A stretch of 39,726 nucleotides of DNA from Albidovulum sp. (GTDB lineage Bacteria; Pseudomonadota; Alphaproteobacteria; Rhodobacterales; Rhodobacteraceae): positions 1 to 39,726 of the forward strand of contig JAUQYB010000061.1 of the NCBI GenBank assembly GCA_030837825.1, given 5' to 3'. The notes below the pieces were generated by a model. The model did not search any database and was not told the DNA's origin. It was given only the letters and a program-made list of their open reading frames with translations. This document shows, piece after piece, positions 16,976 through 23,910 of the stretch. The first letter of the stretch is position 1, and the number at the start of each line of letters is the position of its first letter. The position numbers and the translations under genes were made by a program.

Positions 16976-17398
16976 ATGGCGATCGAACGCACCCTGTCCA
17001 TCATCAAGCCCGACGCGACCCGCCGCAACCTGACCGGCAAGATCAACGCCAAGTTCGAGGAGGCGGGCCTGCGGATCGTCGCGCAGAAGCGCCTCCACCT
17101 GAGCCTCGCGCAGGCGCAGAAGTTCTACGAGGTCCACAAGGACCGGCCGTTCTTCGGCGAACTCACCGAGTTCATGGCCTCCGAGCCGGTGGTGGTGCAG
17201 GTTCTGGAAGGCGAGGGTGCGATCGCGAAGAACCGCGAGGTGATGGGCGCGACCAACCCGGCCAATGCCGCCCCCGGCACGATCCGCAAGGACTTCGCGC
17301 TCTCGGTCGGCGAGAACTCGGTCCACGGCTCGGATGCGCCGGAAACCGCGGCGGTCGAGATCGCCTATTTCTTCTCCGGGCTCGAGCTCGTCGGCTGA
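16976..17398 (+). CDS. ndk: Nucleoside diphosphate kinase
   Basis: Transfers the gamma phosphate of ATP to other (d)NDPs through a phosphohistidine intermediate, keeping nucleotide pools balanced. It has 140 residues, the standard bacterial length. The N-terminal [14 protein letters not shown] and the active-site block [10 protein letters not shown] are intact, with the catalytic His at residue 117. The ATG at 16976 has AAAGG at 16963-16967. It is monocistronic: the ABC-F gene diverges on the left (213-nt gap) and the TfoX-C gene converges on the right (16-nt gap). A hairpin with T4 at 17422-17447 probably ends the transcript. Confidence 0.97.
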   Translation: MAIERTLSIIKPDATRRNLTGKINAKFEEAGLRIVAQKRLHLSLAQAQKFYEVHKDRPFFGELTEFMASEPVVVQVLEGEGAIAKNREVMGATNPANAAPGTIRKDFALSVGENSVHGSDAPETAAVEIAYFFSGLELVG

Positions 17399-17414
17399 GA
17401 GCGCCGCACAACGG

Positions 17415-17810
17415 TCAGCCGCGGCCGCTCCTCGGGGCGGCCGTTTTCGTGCCGGGGGCGCTTGCCGGCCGGCGCGGAACCAGGCCGATCTCGTCGAAAG
17501 CCTTCTCGATGCCCGCGGGCAGGCCGCCGGGGCGCCGTGCGCGGCCCGCCTCGGCCTTCAGCGCGTCGAACCGCGCGCGCAGCGCCTGCTTCTCTGCCCC
17601 CCGGCAGTCGTTCCAGGGCCGGCCCTGCAACCCCATGACCAGTGCGTAGTAGCCGATGAAATGGGGCGCGAACCCGGACTTGAGCCAGTGCAGATAGGCG
17701 GCATCGGCGCCCATCGCGCGCAAGCTTTCGGCGCTGGTGATTCCGGCGCGCGCGAAGGCCGCCTCGGTGGCGGGGCCGATGTTGGGGATGGTCGAGACGG
17801 GCGTGGTCAT
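17415..17810 (-). CDS. TfoX C-terminal domain (helix-hairpin-helix type) protein
   Basis: 131 residues. The first 80 match the TfoX/Sxy C-terminal domain: STIPNIGPATEAAFARAGI (a helix-hairpin-helix-like motif), SAESLRAMGADAAYLHWLKSGFAPHFIGYYALVMGLQG, and the RPWNDC segment. The N-terminal TfoX domain, which defines competence regulators, is absent, so a role in competence cannot be assumed. The tail (about 85-131) is basic and low-complexity. The ATG at 17810 follows GGAGG at 5 nt; an upstream in-frame extension is compositionally poor. Its 3' end overlaps the putative ndk terminator. Confidence 0.88.
   Translation of the reverse strand: MTTPVSTIPNIGPATEAAFARAGITSAESLRAMGADAAYLHWLKSGFAPHFIGYYALVMGLQGRPWNDCRGAEKQALRARFDALKAEAGRARRPGGLPAGIEKAFDEIGLVPRRPASAPGTKTAAPRSGRG
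17422..17447 (+). terminator. Putative intrinsic terminator of ndk
   Basis: The stem CGGCCGC (17422-17428) / GCGGCCG (17437-17443) is a perfect 7 bp with an 8-nt loop, followed by TTTT (17444-17447). It starts 23 nt after the ndk stop and lies inside the 3' coding end of the convergent TfoX-C gene. Confidence 0.5.
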
Positions 17811-17889
17811 CCGGGCCTCCGGGCCCGGGGCATCGTCAACCGGGCCGTCCGGCCCGGAGCGTAGCGTCACGCCCGACGGGCGGAAAGGC

Positions 17890-18057
17890 TCAGATCGAGG
17901 CCCAGTCGCTGAAATGCACCGGCCGCATCTGCTCGGCCGGGGTTTCGGCAAGCTGCTGCTGCTGGGTTTCGCGCCGCTTGGCGCGGTCGATGGTTTCGCC
18001 CTGCTGCTGGCGGTATTCGCCTGCGTCTTCGGAACCCATCTGCTTCGGCATGTCCAT
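17890..18057 (-). CDS. Small glutamine-rich hydrophilic protein, unknown
   Basis: A 55-residue protein starting MDMPKQMGSEDAGEYRQQQ and ending in RPVHFSDWASI. It is charged, Gln-rich (two QQQ clusters) and probably helical, with no membrane segment, cysteine or known domain that I recognise. The ATG at 18057 is preceded by GGAAGGA with 8 nt spacing, and the codon pattern is like the neighbours (GC-rich third positions). That makes it a likely real gene, although an in-frame GTG upstream (18123) exists. A promoter-like pair lies at 18149-18177. Function unknown. Confidence 0.6.
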   Translation of the reverse strand: MDMPKQMGSEDAGEYRQQQGETIDRAKRRETQQQQLAETPAEQMRPVHFSDWASI

Positions 18058-18148
18058 CCGTTTCGTCCTTCCCGGGCGGGGTTTCGGCCCGCGTGCTGCG
18101 ACCTGTCCTCTGTCCACGCTCACACGTCGCGGTGGCTATGGCGCGGCG

Positions 18149-18177
18149 CAGATATGTCCGGGTCATGGCACCGTCAA
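18149..18177 (-). promoter_or_regulatory. Promoter candidate for the 55-residue protein
   Basis: On the minus strand TTGACG (18177-18172) is followed after 17 nt by TATCTG (18154-18149). The -35 matches five of six consensus bases and the -10 three of six. It would give a leader of about 85 nt. The rest of the 273-nt gap (18058-18330) holds only the terminator-like hairpin at 18301-18329. Confidence 0.35.
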
Positions 18178-18300
18178 GTGATTCTGCTTCACGAATCCGG
18201 GCGCGCCAAGCCGCGGCGCGGCATTCCGCTGGATTGCGAGTCCTTCCGGCAACAGTTCCAGGGGGAGAACCGGGGAATTCCCGCACTTCGGAAACACCGA

Positions 18301-18329
18301 TCCGGCGCCTGCCGCCTGCCGGCGCCGGA
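18301..18329 (-). terminator. Hairpin directly after the DUF4202 stop codon
   Basis: TCCGGCGCC (18301-18309) and GGCGCCGGA (18321-18329) form a perfect 9-bp stem with an 11-nt loop, one base beyond the DUF4202 stop (18331). On the minus strand the following bases (tcggtgttt) contain only a short T-run, so termination would be of the U-poor kind. Confidence 0.45.
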
Positions 18330-18330
18330 C

Positions 18331-18891
18331 TCAAGCCCGAAAGGCCGCGGTGAAGGGCTCGGGCAGGGCGAATTCGGCCAGAGCCCGGGCCCGCGCCCCG
18401 GCCGACATCTTGCGGGCGGTCTTGGCCACGATCCGCTCCAGCCCCTCGGCATCGCGCCCTTCGGCGAAGGGCCGGAAATACCAGCGCAGGAAGGTGAAGC
18501 AGATCACGTCCTCCAGCGCCTGCACCTCCGGGTCGCGCTTGATGCCCTCCTTGCGGATCATCCGGCCGACGCGCTCCACGCTTTCGGTCCCGTATCCTTC
18601 GGCTGCCATGATCTCGCCCACCCTGCGGGCGTGATAGGCGCCAAGGTCGCGCCGCCAGGCGAGGTAGCCCTCGCGCCCCTCCGGCCAGGCGCTGCGCGGC
18701 GAGGTCCAGCGTTCGATGTGCTGGCCGCGGGCGGCGATCCGCAACTCCTCCGACGCGTCTGGAAAGAGCCGGTCAAGCTCGGCCGACATCCGCTGGCCGT
18801 AGAGCGCCGCGGCCGGCACACCGTCTTCCCGGTCGGGATCGGCGGCGTTGGCGTTGTCGATGGCGGCAAGGATGCGGGCGAGGCGGTTCAT
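18331..18891 (-). CDS. DUF4202 domain protein
   Basis: A 186-residue soluble protein of the DUF4202 family, function unknown. Conserved-looking blocks are ILAAIDNANAADP near the N terminus, AARGQHIERWTSPRSAWPEGREGYLAWRRDL (about 53-83) with a His/Arg-rich motif, and QALEDVICFTFLRWYF (about 123-138). The alternating His/Glu/Asp pattern suggests a helical, possibly metal-binding fold similar to HD-type proteins, which is inference. The ATG at 18891 has AAGGA 5 nt upstream. It lies 14 nt after the phosphomannomutase stop and is probably co-transcribed with it. Confidence 0.85.
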   Translation of the reverse strand: MNRLARILAAIDNANAADPDREDGVPAAALYGQRMSAELDRLFPDASEELRIAARGQHIERWTSPRSAWPEGREGYLAWRRDLGAYHARRVGEIMAAEGYGTESVERVGRMIRKEGIKRDPEVQALEDVICFTFLRWYFRPFAEGRDAEGLERIVAKTARKMSAGARARALAEFALPEPFTAAFRA

Positions 18892-18905
18892 GGCGGTCCT
18901 TCCGG

Positions 18906-20294
18906 TCAGGCGAGGCGGGCGCGGAGCGCGCGGAGCGTGTCGCGGACAAGCGCCGCGGCGGCGTCTTCGCTGCCCTCCTCGGCGTAGCAGCGCAGTTCCG
19001 GCGCGTTGCCCGAGGGGCGCAGGTGGACGATGGCGCCGGAAGCGAAGGCGATCCTGAGCCCGTCGGTCAGGTCCACGCCGGCCTCGGCGCCGAGGCGGCC
19101 GAAAACTGCCGCGCGCTCGCGTGGGTCTTCGGCAAGCCGGCGCACCAGCGCCTGCGACGCCTCGGTGGCGACGTGTTCCAGGCGGTCGGCGGCGGTGTGG
19201 CGGGCGGGCAGCGCGGCGACGAGGGCGGCAAGGCCCGTGCCCTGCCGGGCGCATTCGGCCAGCGGCGTCAGGATCGGCAGCAGCGCGTCGCGCGTCATCA
19301 GGGGCGCGAGGGGACCCGCGGGTCCGGCCGCCGGGAAGCCGAGGAGGAAGCCGCCGTTGGCCTCGAACCCGACGGTGCGCGCGGCGGCGTCGGTTCGCGC
19401 CGCCGCCATCGCGGCGATGACATGGGGCGAGCCGATCCTCGTCCGCACCACGCGGGCGAAGCGGCCGGTGGCCTCGATCATCGTGTTCGACGACACCGGC
19501 GTCACCACCGTGGTCGCCCCGAGCGCGAGCGCGGTCAGCGTGCCGATCACATCGCCGGGCACCACCCGGCCTTCGGCGTCGGCCACCAGCGGCCGGTCGG
19601 CATCGCCATCGGTCGAGACCACGGCATCGAGATGGTGTTCGCCCGCCCAGGCGGCGAGCTGCGCGCGCGTCGCCTCGTCCACCGCCTCGGTGTCGACGGG
19701 CACGAAGACCTCCGACCGGCCGAGCGGCACGACCGTCGCGCCGAGATCGGCGAGAAGCGCCGCGAGCAGGTCGCGCGCGACCGAGGAGTGCTGCCAGACG
19801 CCGAGCCGGAGCCCGTTCAGCGCCCCCAGGCCGAAGGCGGTGACATAGCGCGCGCGGTAGGCGGGCAGGGCGCCCGGTTCGGGCAGGGCCGGGGCGCGGG
19901 GGGCGGGGCGGTCGCCCGCGTAGGCGGCAAGGATCGCCGCCTCGTCCGCCTTGGTGATCTCGCCATCGGCGGAATAGAACTTCAACCCGTTGCGGTCGGC
20001 GGGGATGTGGCTGCCGGTGACCATGACCGAAGGCGCGCCCGCCGTCATCGCCGCAAGCGCCAGCGCCGGCGTCGGCAGTTCGCCGCAGTCGAGGACCGAG
20101 AGCCCCGCCTCGCGCGCGGCGGCGGCGACGGCGGCGGCGATCCGGGGCGAGGAGGGGCGCAGGTCGCGCCCGATCATCAGCCGCCCCCGGTGCGGCACCG
20201 CGGCAAGGAAGGCGCGGGCATAGCCGGCGCAAAGCCCGTCGGTGAGCTCCGTCACCAGTCCGCGGAGCCCGCTCGTGCCGAATTTCGGTGCCAT
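18906..20294 (-). CDS. Phosphomannomutase / phosphoglucomutase family protein
   Basis: Alpha-D-phosphohexomutase that interconverts the 6-phospho and 1-phospho forms of a hexose through a phosphoserine. Of 462 residues, the active-site loop VTGSHIPADRNGLKFY puts the phosphoserine at S95. The metal-binding loop is DGDADRP at 229-235, the sugar-specificity loop GFEANGG is near 325-335, and the phosphate-binding loop RPSGNAPELR is near the C terminus. The ATG at 20294 (MAPKFGTSGLRG) has AAGG upstream; an open extension into the intergenic region is not protein-like. The loop TGSHIP differs from the TASHNP of many phosphoglucomutases. Since manC lies across the divergent region, mannose-6-P to mannose-1-P is the likely reaction, giving GDP-mannose for a surface polysaccharide. 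Confidence 0.88.
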   Translation of the reverse strand: MAPKFGTSGLRGLVTELTDGLCAGYARAFLAAVPHRGRLMIGRDLRPSSPRIAAAVAAAAREAGLSVLDCGELPTPALALAAMTAGAPSVMVTGSHIPADRNGLKFYSADGEITKADEAAILAAYAGDRPAPRAPALPEPGALPAYRARYVTAFGLGALNGLRLGVWQHSSVARDLLAALLADLGATVVPLGRSEVFVPVDTEAVDEATRAQLAAWAGEHHLDAVVSTDGDADRPLVADAEGRVVPGDVIGTLTALALGATTVVTPVSSNTMIEATGRFARVVRTRIGSPHVIAAMAAARTDAAARTVGFEANGGFLLGFPAAGPAGPLAPLMTRDALLPILTPLAECARQGTGLAALVAALPARHTAADRLEHVATEASQALVRRLAEDPRERAAVFGRLGAEAGVDLTDGLRIAFASGAIVHLRPSGNAPELRCYAEEGSEDAAAALVRDTLRALRARLA

Positions 20295-20649
20295 CTTCGC
20301 CTGCCTTGTCAACTCGTTAGCGGTGGCGATTGTGACAGATCGGCCGCAGATGTCGAGATGGCGGAGCCGCGCCGGCCGGCGGAATTGATCGCCCGTCGCT
20401 TCGCGCCTAGGCTGTGCGCCGGCGCCGCGACTGGGGGCAGGCCGCGCCGGATCGGACCCCCGGGGCCCTGACGGGCCGTGGGGTCGATTTCGGATGAACA
20501 GGACGCAATGTGGACTACCGGTTGAATTGTCTCTGCCCGCCTCACAATCCTTTCCGAAAAGCCGCATGGGGTCGCGCCCGCCCGCCCGGCCGCCTATGCT
20601 GGCCTCCGTTCGGGGGCAGGGGCCCCGCCGCAATTTTCAGGGATGACGC
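20295..20649. promoter_or_regulatory. 355-nt divergent control region (phosphomannomutase / arylsulfotransferase-like)
   Basis: No gene is seen. The region separates two outward-reading genes and must hold both promoters. For the + gene, TATGCT at 20595-20600 is a possible -10 (leader about 43 nt) without a clear -35, and AGGGA just before the ATG is the Shine-Dalgarno. In the middle lies a two-part hairpin (20455-20485). Confidence 0.5.
20455..20485. repeat. Interrupted 11-bp hairpin in the divergent region
   Basis: GACCCC (20455-20460) pairs with GGGGTC (20480-20485), and inside it GGCCC (20464-20468) pairs with GGGCC (20473-20477) around a TGAC loop, with a small internal loop between the two stems. 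There is no T-run on either side. It could be an operator or an insulating hairpin between the divergent units. Confidence 0.55.
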
Positions 20650-21903
20650 ATGAGCGCCAGAACCGTTTCCATCCTTGCCGCGGTCTTCCTCGCGGCGGCC
20701 TGTTCCTACCTCGCCGGAATGTGGACGACCTACAAGACCTGGTGGCCCTGGGAAAAGGCCACCGACGTGCAGACGGCGTGGCGGTCGTGGCGGGCGACGG
20801 GATATTTCCTGCCCGGCGATACCTATGCCCGCCGCAAGCCCGATGCGCCCGACGTGCGCCACACCGTGCACGATGCCGCGGCAGCCGCGCCCGGGCTCTG
20901 GGCGATCAACCGCTATGACCCGCCGACGCAGGGCTATGTCTTCGAGCTTCTCGACGAGACGGGCGCGATCCTGAACAGCTTCCCGATCGACTACGGCAGG
21001 ATCAGGGACGGCGGCAAAGCCAGCGAATTCGCCCATATCGCCACGGTGTTGCCCGACGGCAGCGTCCTTGTCGTCTGGGACGACGCGCCGGGAATGGCGC
21101 GGCTCGACGCCTGCGGCAAGCCGATCTGGGCAAAGACCGACCGGATCTATCACCACTCGCTCGAGCGCGGCGTTGACGGCTACTGGACCTGGGCCACCGA
21201 CAACTGGTACGGCGCCGAGGACCAGGACATGATCCGCTTCGACCCGATGACCGGCGAGGTTCTCGAAGAGATCAACCTGATCGACGATGTGATCGAACGG
21301 TCGCCGGAGAACCGGCTCAAGCTGACGATCCCCGACGGCTACCGCTACAAGCGCGACAGCCGATCCGGAGACCAGGCGGATGTGTTCCACCCCAACGACC
21401 TCGAGGAACTGCTGCCCGGCATGGCCGCGGCCTTCCCCGGGTTCGAGGCGGGCGACCTTCTGGTATCCTTGCGCAACATCGACGCGCTTGCGGTGATCGG
21501 GCGGCGGACCGGAGAGGTGAAGTGGATCGCCTACGGCCCCTGGCGCGACCAGCACGACGCCGATTTCCAGCCAGACGGCACGATCACGGTCTTTTCCAAC
21601 AACAACGACCGGTTCCATTCGCAGATCATCGCCGTCGATCCGAAGACGGGCCTCAGCCGCGATCTTTTCGCGGGCACCGGGCTCGGCTTCGACAGTTTCA
21701 TCATGGGCAAGCACCAGCACCTGCCAAACGGCAACTGGCTGATCACGCCGACGATCCAGGGCCGGGCGATCGAGGCGACGCCCGAGGGGCGGATCGTGCG
21801 GGAATACAACAACATCCTGAACGGGGACTACAATGCGCTCGTGCTCTATGCTGAACATCTGGAGCCGGACTATCTGGCGAAGGTGCCGACATGCGCGCAC
21901 TGA
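20650..21903 (+). CDS. Membrane-anchored arylsulfotransferase-like beta-propeller protein
   Basis: 417 residues. A single N-terminal hydrophobic segment (TVSILAAVFLAAACSYLAGM) acts as uncleaved anchor or signal. It is followed by a predicted periplasmic propeller of the arylsulfotransferase (ASST/Arylsulfotran_2) type. Repeated blade motifs are visible: ATVLPDGSVLVVWDD, YWTWATDNW, VFHPNDLEELLP, DQHDADFQPDGTITVFSNNND, KHQHLPNGNWLITPT and EATPEGRIVREYNN. Histidines recur at blade openings (H in HHSLERG, HPND, QHDAD, HQHLPNG), as in ASST enzymes, where a histidine carries the sulfuryl group. The cysteine after LAAA lacks a canonical lipobox. It is encoded 39 nt before manC; a role in modifying or assembling a mannose-containing glycan is inference. 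Confidence 0.85.
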   Translation: MSARTVSILAAVFLAAACSYLAGMWTTYKTWWPWEKATDVQTAWRSWRATGYFLPGDTYARRKPDAPDVRHTVHDAAAAAPGLWAINRYDPPTQGYVFELLDETGAILNSFPIDYGRIRDGGKASEFAHIATVLPDGSVLVVWDDAPGMARLDACGKPIWAKTDRIYHHSLERGVDGYWTWATDNWYGAEDQDMIRFDPMTGEVLEEINLIDDVIERSPENRLKLTIPDGYRYKRDSRSGDQADVFHPNDLEELLPGMAAAFPGFEAGDLLVSLRNIDALAVIGRRTGEVKWIAYGPWRDQHDADFQPDGTITVFSNNNDRFHSQIIAVDPKTGLSRDLFAGTGLGFDSFIMGKHQHLPNGNWLITPTIQGRAIEATPEGRIVREYNNILNGDYNALVLYAEHLEPDYLAKVPTCAH

Positions 21904-21942
21904 CGCAGGCCCGGGGGTGACGAAACGAGGAGTGACAGGCAG

Positions 21943-23349
21943 ATGACGACGACGATCATCCCGGTGGTTCTGTGCGGCGGAACCGGCACGCGGCTCTGGC
22001 CGGTGTCGCGCGAGGGCATGGCCAAGCAGCTTCTGCCGATCGTCGGTGAGGAGACGCTGTTGCAGATGACGCTCCGCCGGGCGGCGGGCGAGGGCTTCGG
22101 TCCGCCGATGGTGATCGGGGCGCATGCGGTGCGCTTCACCATCCGCGAGCAGGTGCAGGCGGTGGCGCCGGGGGCCCGCGTGGTGATCGAGCCGGCGCGG
22201 CGCGACACGATGGCCGCCGTGGCGCTTGCCGCCGCGATCGCCGCCGGGGACGACCCCGACGCGGTGCTGGCGGTGATGCCCTCGGATCACCTGATCCGCG
22301 AAACCGACGCCTTCCGCGACGCGATCCGCACCGCGGCCGTGGCGGTGGCGGCAAGCGGCGTCGCGGTGATCGGCGTCACGCCCACCGAGCCCGCGACCGG
22401 CTACGGCTATATCAAACCGGCGGTGAAGGGGGCGGCGGGCGCGGTCAAGGTGCTGCGCTTCGTCGAGACGCCCGACGAGGCGAAGGCGCACCGGCTGATC
22501 GCCGATGGCTGCCTGTGGAACGCCGGCATCTTCTGCTTCCGCGCCGGCTGGCTTCTCGAGGCGCTTGCGGCAATCGAGCCCGAGGCGGTGCGGCTGGTGC
22601 GCGAGGCGGTCCACGCGATGAAGCCCGACCTCGGGATGCTGGTGCCGGGCGCGGCCTTCGCCGGGGTAAAGGCGATCTCGTTCGACCATGCCTTCATGGA
22701 AAGGACCGATGCCGCGGTGGTGGTGCCGGCTGCCTTCCGCTGGTCGGACGTGGGCGACTGGAATGCGGTCTGGGCGGCATCAGACCATGACGCCGACGAC
22801 AATGCGGTGCGCGGCGACGCGGTGGCGATGGAGGCGCACGGCAACCTGATCCATTCCGAGGACCGGCTGGTCTGCGCGCTCGGCGTCGACAACCTCGCCA
22901 TCGTCGAGACGACGGACGCGATCCTCGTGGCGCCGCGCGAGCGCGCGCAGGAGGTCAAGGCGCTGGTCGGCGCGCTGAAGGCGAAGGGCCGGCCGGAAGC
23001 GGTCGAGCATCTGAGGAACCACCGGCCCTGGGGCTGGTACCAGACGATGGACCTTGGCGAACGCTTCCGGGTGAAACGGATCGTGGTCAAGCCTGGCGCG
23101 AAGCTTTCGTTGCAGAAGCATCATCACCGGTCGGAGCACTGGGTCGTGGTGCGCGGCACGGCGGAGGTCACCCTCGGCAAGGACAGGCGCGTCCTGCACG
23201 AGAACGAAAGCGTCTACATCCCGATCGGCGAGGTCCATCGCCTCGCCAACCCCGGCCGCATCCCGGTCGAGATCATCGAGGTGCAGACCGGAACCTACCT
23301 GGAAGAGGACGACATCGAGCGGATCGAGGACGAGTTCGGCCGCGCCTGA
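21943..23349 (+). CDS. manC: Mannose-1-phosphate guanylyltransferase / mannose-6-phosphate isomerase
   Basis: Bifunctional type II enzyme making GDP-mannose from mannose-1-P and GTP, and interconverting fructose-6-P and mannose-6-P. Of 468 residues, the nucleotidyltransferase domain (about 1-340) carries GGTGTRLWPVSR at 12-23. The usual PKQ follows as AKQ, then MPSDH near 107-111 and WSDVGDW near 266-272. The C-terminal cupin (about 350-465) has RPWGWYQTMD, the metal-binding KPGAKLSLQKHHHRSEHWVVV, and YIPIGEVHRLANPGRIPVEIIEVQ. The ATG at 21943 has AGGAG at 21928-21932. With the divergent phosphomannomutase it completes F6P to GDP-mannose, a precursor of exopolysaccharide or LPS. Confidence 0.93.
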   Translation: MTTTIIPVVLCGGTGTRLWPVSREGMAKQLLPIVGEETLLQMTLRRAAGEGFGPPMVIGAHAVRFTIREQVQAVAPGARVVIEPARRDTMAAVALAAAIAAGDDPDAVLAVMPSDHLIRETDAFRDAIRTAAVAVAASGVAVIGVTPTEPATGYGYIKPAVKGAAGAVKVLRFVETPDEAKAHRLIADGCLWNAGIFCFRAGWLLEALAAIEPEAVRLVREAVHAMKPDLGMLVPGAAFAGVKAISFDHAFMERTDAAVVVPAAFRWSDVGDWNAVWAASDHDADDNAVRGDAVAMEAHGNLIHSEDRLVCALGVDNLAIVETTDAILVAPRERAQEVKALVGALKAKGRPEAVEHLRNHRPWGWYQTMDLGERFRVKRIVVKPGAKLSLQKHHHRSEHWVVVRGTAEVTLGKDRRVLHENESVYIPIGEVHRLANPGRIPVEIIEVQTGTYLEEDDIERIEDEFGRA

Positions 23350-23359
23350 GCAGGTGCGC

Positions 23360-23375
23360 CGGCCGCCGGCGGCCG
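23360..23375 (+). terminator. Perfect 16-nt palindrome after manC
   Basis: CGGCCGCCGGCGGCCG is fully self-complementary and starts 10 nt past the manC stop. As RNA it gives a 6-bp stem with a CCGG tetraloop. There is no T-run, so it is a terminator of the U-less kind at best. Confidence 0.4.
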
Positions 23376-23376
23376 C

Positions 23377-23390
23377 TTGACACCGATCAA
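23377..23390 (+). promoter_or_regulatory. FNR/FnrL-type box
   Basis: TTGACACCGATCAA matches the FNR-family consensus TTGAY-N4-RTCAA in both half sites. It lies between manC and the DUF2267 gene, centred 74 nt before the ATG at 23458. If the factor binds as a class II activator, the start site would fall near 23425 with a leader of about 33 nt. I cannot see a clear -10 in the GC-rich stretch there. In Rhodobacter, FnrL controls low-oxygen genes. Confidence 0.45.
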
Positions 23391-23457
23391 GGCGCCGCCG
23401 CCCCGCCCGTGGTCCGCTTCGCCGGGGAAAGGCGGGGGAGGCAAGGCGGGGAGGGAG

Positions 23458-23889
23458 ATGGACGCGCTCGGGCTGAAGCTGATCGACGCGGCGGTGCAGG
23501 ACGCCAGCCGCTGGGTGAACGAGGTCGACGACCGGCTGGACTGGGACGACAGGCAGCGCAGCTACCGCGCGCTGCGCGCCGTGCTGCACGCGGTGCGCGA
23601 CCATCTGGAGGTGAACGAGGCGACCGACTTCGGGGCGGCGCTGCCGACGATCGTCCGCGGCATCTACTACGAGGGCTGGAACAGCGCCCGGAACCCCCTG
23701 CGGATGCGCCGGGCCGCGGATTTCGTCGCGGCGGTGCAGGCGGCCTATGGGACGGAACGCCTGCCCGCGCCGGAGCGCGCCATCCGCGCGGGGTTCGAGG
23801 TGCTCGGCCGCCAGGTGTCGGAGGGCGGGATGGAGGACGTACGGCAGTCCTTCACCCGCGAGGTCCGCTCGCTTCTCGGCGAGGAGTGA
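23458..23889 (+). CDS. DUF2267 domain protein (second copy)
   Basis: A 143-residue DUF2267 protein: GLKLIDAAVQDASRWVNEV, then DWDDRQRSYRALRAVLHAVRDHLEVNEATDFGAALPTIVRGIYYEGWN (the diagnostic domain helices), and a C-terminal half with LPAPERAIRAGFEVLGRQVSEGGMEDVRQSF. It is closer to the classical form of the domain than the protein at 14457-14915, to which it shows only loose similarity by eye. The ATG at 23458 sits close behind GGGGAGGG. An FNR-type box lies upstream and the gene converges on tkt with 6 nt between stops. DUF2267 genes often accompany stress-response genes; the molecular role is not known. Confidence 0.87.
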   Translation: MDALGLKLIDAAVQDASRWVNEVDDRLDWDDRQRSYRALRAVLHAVRDHLEVNEATDFGAALPTIVRGIYYEGWNSARNPLRMRRAADFVAAVQAAYGTERLPAPERAIRAGFEVLGRQVSEGGMEDVRQSFTREVRSLLGEE

Positions 23890-23910
23890 GGGCGCTCAGA
23901 GCAGCGCCTT
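23889..23910. terminator. Small bidirectional hairpin between DUF2267 and tkt stops
   Basis: GGCGCT (23891-23896) pairs with AGCGCC (23903-23908); a G-T and an A-T pair extend the stem to 8 bp. It overlaps the end of tkt. No T-run follows on either strand. Confidence 0.4.

Noticed and set aside
20542..22689. Minus-strand frame of about 700 codons opposite the arylsulfotransferase-like gene and manC
   Set aside because: Antisense shadow without domains; the + strand genes are certain.
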